Part shown: positions 23,383 to 29,226 of the stretch, piece by piece | Position numbering within the stretch: the first letter of the stretch is position 1 | How the letters are laid out: each line of letters opens with the position of its first letter | Assembly (NCBI GenBank): GCA_964455685.1 | Contig: CAYVZE010000031.1 | Coordinates: 1-29,226, forward strand | Reading direction: 5' to 3' | DNA from: ZC4RG30 sp964455685 | Lineage (GTDB): Bacteria; Pseudomonadota; Gammaproteobacteria; Steroidobacterales; Steroidobacteraceae | DNA: 29,226 nt | Notes under the pieces: model-generated | Seen by the model: the letters and a program-made list of their open reading frames with translations, nothing else | Told to the model about the DNA's origin: nothing | Databases searched by the model: none | Position numbers and translations under genes: made by a program

Positions 23383-24696
23383 TTACCTGGCAGTGAGCTT
23401 CATGATGAAGGGCCGCGTGGCGCGCAGGTTGATTGCCGCCTCCAGTTCCACCGGGCCGTCGTCGATGCGCCGCAGGCTGAAGCGGCGCGCGAAGCGGTTC
23501 AGGTGCACCAGCATCTCGTAGATGGCCAGCGTTTCGCCGATGCAGTGGTGGGCACCGGCCGAGAAGGGCAGGTAGGTCAGGCGCGGGCGGGCGTCCTCCT
23601 CCTCGGGCGCGAAGCGCTCGGGGAGGAACTTCTCCGGGTCCTTCCAGAAATCGGGGTGGCGATGCACGAAGTAGGGGCTGAAGAACACGTCGGTGCCCGG
23701 CGGTACGGTGTAGCCGGACAGCACGTCCTCCTGGATGGTGCGGCGGGAAACTACCCACACCGGCGGGTACAGCCGCATGGCCTCGCGGATCACCATGTTG
23801 GAGTAGGGAAGGGCCTCCATGGCCTGCAGCGAGGGCACTTCGACCTCCGGGCTGGCGTCGATCTCGGCATGCAGCCTGGCCTCGACGTCCGGGTGCTCGC
23901 CCAGCAGGTACCAGGTCCAGTTCAGCGCACTGGCGGTGGTCTCGTGGCCGGCCACGATCAGCGTGGTCAGCTCGTCGATGATCTCCCTGTCGCTCATGCC
24001 CTCGCCGGTTTCCTTGTCGCGGGCATTGAGCAGCAGCGAGACGTAGTCGGGCGAGTCGCCGGCCGGGCCGGCGCCGGATTCGCGTCGCCGCGCCACGCAG
24101 CGGCCGATCAGGGTGGTGAGCTTGCGGAACCGGTAGGCGAACTTCAGGTCCCGCGCCGGCTCCTCGGTGAAGATCGAGAACGGGTTCTCCCCGGCTTGCT
24201 GTTCCATCCACAGCAGGTCATCGCCGAACAGCACGCGCAGCACGATCTCCAGCGTCAGCCGGCTCATGTCGTCGGTGACGTTGACCGGTTCGCCGGCGGC
24301 GCACTTCGCCTGCCACTCGGCCAGCAGGTTGTCGTTGGCCGAGGCGATCACGCGGTCGAACTGCGCCAGGATGCGGCGGTGGAAGGTGGGCTGCATCATG
24401 CGCCGCTGGCGCTTCCAGAACTCTCCCTCGCTCACTATGATGCCGTTGCCCAGCAGGATCTTGATGCGATCGAAACCCACACCCTTGGTGTAGTTGCGGT
24501 GGTTCTGGATCAGGATGCGGCGCACGGCGTCCGGGTGGTTGAACACCCAGGTGTGCGAGCGCCGGCCCGGCGCATACACCCGGTAGGCGTCGCCGAGCTG
24601 TGCATAGATGGTGCGCATCCGATCGAGCGAGTCGGCCGTGGAGCCGATGTCGAAGCGCTGGTCGGATTCGGGGGGAAGGGTCTGCAACGAGCTCAT
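23383..24696 (-). CDS. Cytochrome P450
   Basis: This 437-residue soluble bacterial-type P450 monooxygenase has the I-helix oxygen motif AGHETT (249-254), ExxR at 305-308 (EAMR), FLPERF (357-362) and the heme loop FSAGAHHCIG with Cys385 as the axial thiolate. The usual Arg two residues before the Cys is His383, a common bacterial variant. It has no membrane anchor and no fused reductase, so ferredoxin partners must be elsewhere. Its seven-base spacing to the acyl-AMP ligase/ACP gene suggests it oxidises a fatty acyl chain, free or carrier-bound, in the manner of BioI; that substrate is inferred. Its start codon shares bases with the divergent acyltransferase start. Confidence 0.94.
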   Translation of the reverse strand: MSSLQTLPPESDQRFDIGSTADSLDRMRTIYAQLGDAYRVYAPGRRSHTWVFNHPDAVRRILIQNHRNYTKGVGFDRIKILLGNGIIVSEGEFWKRQRRMMQPTFHRRILAQFDRVIASANDNLLAEWQAKCAAGEPVNVTDDMSRLTLEIVLRVLFGDDLLWMEQQAGENPFSIFTEEPARDLKFAYRFRKLTTLIGRCVARRRESGAGPAGDSPDYVSLLLNARDKETGEGMSDREIIDELTTLIVAGHETTASALNWTWYLLGEHPDVEARLHAEIDASPEVEVPSLQAMEALPYSNMVIREAMRLYPPVWVVSRRTIQEDVLSGYTVPPGTDVFFSPYFVHRHPDFWKDPEKFLPERFAPEEEDARPRLTYLPFSAGAHHCIGETLAIYEMLVHLNRFARRFSLRRIDDGPVELEAAINLRATRPFIMKLTAR

Positions 24697-25420
24697 GAAG
24701 CGCGAAATTCTACCCGATCAGCGCCAGTCCAAGCGCCGGCTGACGCCGCTGCGGCGGCTGGCCTACGTAGTTTCCGCACCGCTGGTGCTGGGCCTGCTGC
24801 GCCTGTGGTGGGCGAGCTGCCGCGTGGTGCGCGTGGTCGGCCAGGAGCACCTGGACGCGGCGCTGGCGGCGCACGGCTCGCTGCTTCCCTGCTACTGGCA
24901 CCAGCATGAGCTGTTCTGCGGCCGCTACCTGCTGCAGCAGCGCGAGCGGGGGCTGGTGCCCGGCTTCCTCATCAGCCCGTCGGTGGACGGCGAGGTGCCG
25001 GCGAAGATCGCGACGCGGCTGGGCGCGCGCGTGATCCGCGGTTCCTCCACCCGCACCGGCGCGCGTGCGCTGCGCGACTACTACCAGCTGCTGGTGAAGG
25101 AGGGCGTCTCGCCGGTGATCACGCCCGACGGGCCCACCGGCCCGCGCTACCGCTTCAAGCCCGGCGGATTGCTGCTGGCGCAACTGTCCGGGCGCCCGCT
25201 GCTGCCCATGGCCTTCGCCGCCTCGCGCGCCTGGCGCTTTGGCTGGGACCGCTTCGTGCTGCCCTGGCCATTCAGCCGCATCGCCATCGCGGTGGGCGAG
25301 CCGGTGATGGTGGGTCGCGAGGTGAAGCTGGCAGACGATGAAACCAGTGCGCAGTGGCAGCGGCGGATGGAAGAGGCGCTGCATGCGCAGTACCTGCGCG
25401 CGCGCGAGGCGCTGCAATGA
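24695..25420 (+). CDS. DUF374 / lysophospholipid acyltransferase-family protein
   Basis: This 241-residue membrane-associated protein of the LPLAT-like DUF374 family has a hydrophobic segment at about 24-40, CYWHQHELF (66-74), the family core SPSVDGEVPAKIATRLGARV (94-113), RGSSTRTGARALRDY, and the signature ITPDGPTGPR (142-151) followed by FKPG. Members are predicted to transfer acyl chains to a lipid acceptor; the exact reaction is not established. The ATG at 24695 overlaps the minus-strand P450 start codon in CATG. Its promoter and ribosome-binding site must therefore lie inside the P450 gene, where only a distant GGGAAGGG is seen. The stop overlaps the next gene as ATGA. Confidence 0.88.
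   Translation: MKREILPDQRQSKRRLTPLRRLAYVVSAPLVLGLLRLWWASCRVVRVVGQEHLDAALAAHGSLLPCYWHQHELFCGRYLLQQRERGLVPGFLISPSVDGEVPAKIATRLGARVIRGSSTRTGARALRDYYQLLVKEGVSPVITPDGPTGPRYRFKPGGLLLAQLSGRPLLPMAFAASRAWRFGWDRFVLPWPFSRIAIAVGEPVMVGREVKLADDETSAQWQRRMEEALHAQYLRAREALQ
24707..24712 (-). promoter_or_regulatory. Possible -10 box of the P450 operon inside the divergent gene
   Basis: On the minus strand this reads TAGAAT (5 of 6 to consensus), 10 bases before the P450 ATG and inside codons 5-6 of the divergent acyltransferase. Use of this box would give a nearly leaderless P450 mRNA. No convincing -35. Confidence 0.3.
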
Positions 25421-27114
25421 GCAGGCGGGATTCCTGCTCGCGCGACGTCCTGCTGCTGCTGGGCTGCGGACTGCTGCTGTTTACCGCGGGGCTGGGGCTG
25501 CGTGATCCCTGGCCGGCGGACGAGCCGCTGCATGCGCTGATCGCGCGCGAGATGCTGGGCACCGGCAACTGGCTGGTGCCGATGGTGGGTGGCGACTACT
25601 TCCAGGACAAGCCGCCGCTGCTGTTCTGGCTGCAGGCCGGCTTCTACTGGTTGACCGGCTCGGAGCGCATCGGGTTTCTGCTGCCCTCGCTGCTGGCTGG
25701 ACTGGGCACGCTGCTGCTGGTGTACGACCTGGGGCGGCGGCTGTGGAGCCGCGAGGCCGGCCTGGCCGCGGCACTGGTGCTGCTGTTCACGGTGCAGTTC
25801 ACCCTGCAGGCGCGGCGCGCGCAGCTCGACGCGCTGCTGGTGTTCTTCACCACGCTGTCGCTGTATTGCCTGCTGCGCCAGCTGCTGCTCGGCGGCGGCT
25901 GGCGCTGGGCCATCGGCGCGGGCGTGGCTGCCGGCCTGGGCGTGCTGACCAAGGTGGTGGGTTTCTTCTCGTACATGGTGCTGGCGCCGTGGCTGCTGGC
26001 CCTGTGGCGCGGCTGGCCGGGGGTGCGCTGGCACAGGCCCGCGTGGATGTGGCTGGCCAGTGGCGCGGCCTGCCTCGCCGTGGTGGCCGCCTGGCTGCTG
26101 CCGCTGTGGCTCAGGGCGCGCACCGACCCGCAGCTTGCCGCCTACCTGCACGAGTTGCTGGTCACGCACACGGTGGGGCGGTACGTGGACCCCTGGCACC
26201 ACTTCAAGCCGGCCTGGTACTACCTGCAGGTGATCGCCACGCTGTGGCTGCCGCTGTCGCTGCTGCTGTTCTGGCTGGTACCGCGCTGGGCCGGGGCGTT
26301 GAAGGCGCGCGATGCGCGCGTGCTGCTGCCGCTGGGCTTCGTGGTGCTGTACGTGGCGTTCTTCACCCTGACCCGCGGCAAGCGCGACATCTACATCCTT
26401 TCAGCGCTGCCCATGCTGGCACTGGCGGCGGGGCCGTGGCTGCCAGGCCTGGCCGGCCGCAAGGGGGTGCAACGTGCCCTGGCGGCGCTGGTGCTGCTGC
26501 TCGCCGTTGCCTGCCTGGGCGCCGCCGCCTGGTTCGCCTGGGCGAGGCCGGAGAAGGGGGCAGCCCTGCTGGCCGGAAGCGGCGTCGCCAGCCTGGCGCC
26601 GCTGGTGGTGCTGGGCGCCTGCGCGGTGGTGCTGCTGGCCGTCCTGCGTCCCTGGCGGGCGCACCTTGCGCTGGCCGGCACGCTGGCTGCGGGATGGCTG
26701 GTGGCGGGCTGGTGGGTGTTCCCGCAGATGGACGGCGACCGCTCGGCGCGCGACTTCATCGGCAGGGTCCAGGCCATGGCCGACCCGGGCCGCGAGCTGG
26801 GGCTGCTGGCCTACCACGAGCACTTCCTCTGGCACCTGGCGCGGCCCACGACCAATTTCGGGCACCGGCGCTTCCGGGAGGGCATGGCCGAGGCCTACGA
26901 CGCCGCGGCGTGGCTGGCACAGGGGCGCGACAGGCAGCTGCTGGTCAACCAGTCGATGCTGGAACCCTGCTTCGCGGGCGCGGAAAGCGTGCGCGAGGTC
27001 GGTGAATCCAGCCGCGGCCTCTGGTACCTGGTGACCGGGGCTCCGGCTCCGGACTGCATTGCGCGGGGCGATGCCGGCCGCGCCATCCGCTACAGCCCGC
27101 CTGCCAGGCGCTGA
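25417..27114 (+). CDS. ArnT-like GT-C integral-membrane glycosyltransferase
   Basis: This 565-residue polytopic membrane protein of the GT39/GT83 (PMT/ArnT-like) superfamily transfers a sugar from a polyprenyl-phosphate donor to an acceptor on the periplasmic side. It has about a dozen hydrophobic helices. The first periplasmic loop carries the catalytic acidic motif PADEPLHALIAREM (Asp35-Glu36), followed by DKPPLLFWLQ (64-73), both diagnostic. A FTLTRGKRDIYILSALP segment (the family's K-x-x-x-Y/H-Y-hydrophobic-P region) and a soluble C-terminal tail follow. The ATG overlaps the DUF374 stop as ATGA, so the two are coupled. Lipid A aminoarabinose transfer (ArnT) is one possibility, but no arn genes are present. 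Confidence 0.88.
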   Translation: MSRRDSCSRDVLLLLGCGLLLFTAGLGLRDPWPADEPLHALIAREMLGTGNWLVPMVGGDYFQDKPPLLFWLQAGFYWLTGSERIGFLLPSLLAGLGTLLLVYDLGRRLWSREAGLAAALVLLFTVQFTLQARRAQLDALLVFFTTLSLYCLLRQLLLGGGWRWAIGAGVAAGLGVLTKVVGFFSYMVLAPWLLALWRGWPGVRWHRPAWMWLASGAACLAVVAAWLLPLWLRARTDPQLAAYLHELLVTHTVGRYVDPWHHFKPAWYYLQVIATLWLPLSLLLFWLVPRWAGALKARDARVLLPLGFVVLYVAFFTLTRGKRDIYILSALPMLALAAGPWLPGLAGRKGVQRALAALVLLLAVACLGAAAWFAWARPEKGAALLAGSGVASLAPLVVLGACAVVLLAVLRPWRAHLALAGTLAAGWLVAGWWVFPQMDGDRSARDFIGRVQAMADPGRELGLLAYHEHFLWHLARPTTNFGHRRFREGMAEAYDAAAWLAQGRDRQLLVNQSMLEPCFAGAESVREVGESSRGLWYLVTGAPAPDCIARGDAGRAIRYSPPARR

Positions 27115-27302
27115 AGGGCGGGGCCGGCGCTCGGGGGAACACGGGTTCTGGTCTCGGGGGAGTGGACGGATTTCTCAGTCCGGGCAATATGTTGTATGTC
27201 GGTGCTCAGGGCCTGTGACAGAATCGGCAACAGGTCTGGCAAACGTCCTCCAGAGGGTTTTCGCGCGCGGACTGACCGCTCGCCAGGGAGAAGATTCGCA
27301 CA
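27115..27302. other. 188-base intergenic region before the GGDEF gene
   Basis: No gene, strong terminator or convincing promoter is seen. A locally AT-rich stretch, CAATATGTTGTATGTC (27185-27200), is the likeliest promoter zone for the downstream gene. A loose inverted repeat, GGAC..GTCC, lies just before it, and CCTGT..ACAGG just after it. AGGGAG (27285-27290) is a Shine-Dalgarno 12 bases before the GTG. Confidence 0.4.
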
Positions 27303-29226
27303 GTGTCCTCAGTCGGCAAGCTCACCCCGCTCGAAGCCGGCGCCCTGACGGACGTCTTCGACAACCCTTCCTGGCTGGCGCGGGACAGCGCGGTACTGGG
27401 GCTGGACCTTGGATGCACCAAGGCGGTCGTCGACCTGCTGAGCCTCACCCGTGAGCGCGCCGAGGAAGTGGTCACGGCAGCGCTGGAGGCGTTGCGCATG
27501 GCCTCCGGCTCGGACTGCGTCGCGCTGCTGCGCCTGGACGGGGAGGGCAGCCGCATCGCGGATTCCACCATCGCCCGCCATCCCGACGCCGAAGTGGACC
27601 TTTCGCCGCTGTCGGGGGTGGAGCTGGCGGAGTTTCCCTACCTGTCCTCCCGCCTGGAGCACCTGCGGATCACCGAGTACCGCAATACCGCCGAGTCGGC
27701 GGCCACCGGCCGCGAGGAAGCCGCCCGCCTGGCCGGGATCGGCCTGTGCTCGGCGGCGGTGATGTCGCTGCGGATGCAGGGCAGGCCCTCGGCGCTGCTG
27801 CTGCTGGGTCGCTGCATCGTCATCGAGCCGCTGGATTACAACGTCCGCCTGCTGATGAAGCTGGTCGGTTCCAGCATCGCCTCGGGCCTGGAGCGGGTGA
27901 CGCTGCAGGCGCGCGTGGTGGAGCTGGGCGAGCGCGCCGAACTGCTGGATGCGGCCTCCAACGAGGGGCTGTGGGACTACGATTTCGATTCCCGCCACCT
28001 GTACGTCTCCGATCGCTGGAAGGCGATGATGGGCTACTCGCACCTGAAGCCCGAGGAGAGCGTGGACTGGCGCGGCATGGTGCACCCGGACGACCTCTCG
28101 CGCGTGCAGGACGCCATGGTGCGGCACGCGTCCGGCCAGACGCCGATCTTCGAGAGCGTGCACCGCATGCGCCACTGCAGCGGCGAGTACCGCTGGGTGA
28201 TCAGCCGCGCCAAGGGGCGCTTCGATGCCGAGGGCCGGCTGCAGCGGCTGATCGGCGTCGAGCTCGACATCACCGAGCGCAAGGTCTACGAGGAGGCGCT
28301 GTTCCGCGAGAAGGAAAGCGCCCAGATCGTCCTGCAGGCCATCGGCGATGGCGTGATCAGCACCGACGCCGACTCGGTGATCGACTACATCAACCCTGTG
28401 GCCGAGAAGCTCACCGGCTGGCGCCTCGAGGACGCCATGGGCAGGAACGTGGACGAGGTGTTCCGCGCCTTCCACGAGGAGACCTGCGAGCCGCTGGAGA
28501 ACCCGCTCACCGCCTGCATCCGCCGCATGCGCCCGGCCAAGTCCGGCCGCCCGGTGCTGATGATCCGCCGCGACGGCAACGAGCTTTACGTCGACTCCAC
28601 CGCGGCGCCGATCCGCGATGGCCACGGCAAGGTGGTGGGCGCGGTGCTGGTGTTCCACGACGTGAGCGAGCGGCGCGAGCTGAACCGCAAGCTTTCCTAC
28701 CATGCCAGCCACGACACGCTGACCGGGCTGGTCAACCGCCGCGAGTTCGAGAGCCGCATCGGCCGCTGCCTGCAGAGCGCGCGGGCCGGCGAGGGCGCCT
28801 CGGCGCTGCTGCACATCGACCTCGACCAGTTCAAGATGATCAACGACTCCTGCGGCCACAGCGCGGGAGACACGCTGCTTGGCCAGATCGGCGCGCTGCT
28901 GAAGTCCAAGATCCGCTGGCGTGACACGCTCTCGCGCCTTGGCGGCGACGAGTACGGCGTGCTGATCGAGGGCGTTCCGCTGGATGATGCGCTGCGCACC
29001 GCGGAGGTGCTGCGTGATGCGGTGAAGAACTTCCGCTTCGAGTGGGACGAGCGCGTCTTCAAGCTTTCCTGCAGCGTGGGCGTGGTGCCGATCACCTCGG
29101 ACAACGAGGACGTGGCCTCGATCCTGTCGGCCGCCGAGGGCGCCTGCAGCGCCGCCAAGGAGCAGGGCAGGAACCGCGTCTACAGCTTCGCCGAGAACGA
29201 CATCGAGCTGATGCGCCGCCGCCGCG
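27303..29226 (+). CDS. GAF-PAS-PAS-GGDEF cyclic-di-GMP protein, 5' part (runs off window)
   Basis: About 641 residues are present and the frame is open at the edge. The region at about 30-200 looks like a GAF sensor. It is followed by a PAS domain (about 208-325, ending GVELDITERK), a second PAS (about 335-460, AIGDGVISTDAD...), then GGDEF. The diguanylate cyclase domain has HDTLTGLVNRREFE, DLDQFKMINDSCGH, the inhibitory I-site R-W-R-D (538-541) and the active-site GGDEY (547-551), all competent. The last residues (NDIELMRRRR) resemble the linker that joins GGDEF to EAL in dual proteins, so an EAL phosphodiesterase domain probably follows. An in-frame TGA at 27273 leaves GTG 27303 as the only plausible start. 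No transmembrane segment is seen. Confidence 0.93.
   Translation, partial: MSSVGKLTPLEAGALTDVFDNPSWLARDSAVLGLDLGCTKAVVDLLSLTRERAEEVVTAALEALRMASGSDCVALLRLDGEGSRIADSTIARHPDAEVDLSPLSGVELAEFPYLSSRLEHLRITEYRNTAESAATGREEAARLAGIGLCSAAVMSLRMQGRPSALLLLGRCIVIEPLDYNVRLLMKLVGSSIASGLERVTLQARVVELGERAELLDAASNEGLWDYDFDSRHLYVSDRWKAMMGYSHLKPEESVDWRGMVHPDDLSRVQDAMVRHASGQTPIFESVHRMRHCSGEYRWVISRAKGRFDAEGRLQRLIGVELDITERKVYEEALFREKESAQIVLQAIGDGVISTDADSVIDYINPVAEKLTGWRLEDAMGRNVDEVFRAFHEETCEPLENPLTACIRRMRPAKSGRPVLMIRRDGNELYVDSTAAPIRDGHGKVVGAVLVFHDVSERRELNRKLSYHASHDTLTGLVNRREFESRIGRCLQSARAGEGASALLHIDLDQFKMINDSCGHSAGDTLLGQIGALLKSKIRWRDTLSRLGGDEYGVLIEGVPLDDALRTAEVLRDAVKNFRFEWDERVFKLSCSVGVVPITSDNEDVASILSAAEGACSAAKEQGRNRVYSFAENDIELMRRRR

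Overview
The window is a GC-rich (by eye about two-thirds G+C), densely coding bacterial chromosome segment. It fits a gammaproteobacterium near Xanthomonadales/Lysobacterales/Nevskiales. That placement is an inference from the ileS-lspA-ispH block followed by convergent type IV pilus minor-pilin genes (as in Pseudomonas), from the large TonB-dependent receptor, and from the codon bias. No insertion sequences, phage genes or CRISPR arrays were seen.

Region 1 (1-3837, + strand) is a tightly overlapping housekeeping block: the 3' part of ileS, then lspA, then ispH. Region 2 (3867-14738) is the most distinctive part: two back-to-back minor-pilin clusters. The minus-strand cluster reads pilV-pilW-pilX-short PilY1-pilE and runs convergently into ispH. 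The plus-strand cluster reads pilE-GspH/FimU-like-pilV-pilW-pilX-full-length pilY1, and a lone minus-strand fimT closes the region. Nearly every junction is an overlapping ATGA or TGATG. The two PilY1 proteins have diverged in a complementary way. The short one has lost the N-terminal von Willebrand-A half but keeps a canonical Asp calcium loop before the YAGD..LWRFD signature. The long one keeps the MIDAS motif but has no recognisable calcium loop at the aligned position, and it carries an extra beta-type module in a locally AT-richer N-terminal half.

Region 3 (14845-18365) holds tRNA-Thr(CGT) and a stand-alone TonB-dependent receptor that ends at a strong terminator. Region 4 (18414-20435, minus) holds a small periplasmic c-type cytochrome and an aromatic-type aldehyde dehydrogenase (salicylaldehyde/vanillin dehydrogenase-like).

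Region 5 (20514-27114) looks like a lipid/envelope neighbourhood. It has an LpxL-type acyltransferase, a convergent P450 plus fatty-acyl-AMP ligase/carrier-protein operon, and, diverging from the P450 through a shared CATG, a DUF374 acyltransferase overlapping an ArnT-like membrane glycosyltransferase. Together they suggest activation of a fatty acid onto a carrier domain, oxidation by the P450, and transfer to a lipid or glycolipid; this pathway is an inference. Region 6 (27303 to the edge) is the start of a GAF-PAS-PAS-GGDEF cyclic-di-GMP protein that probably continues into an EAL domain.
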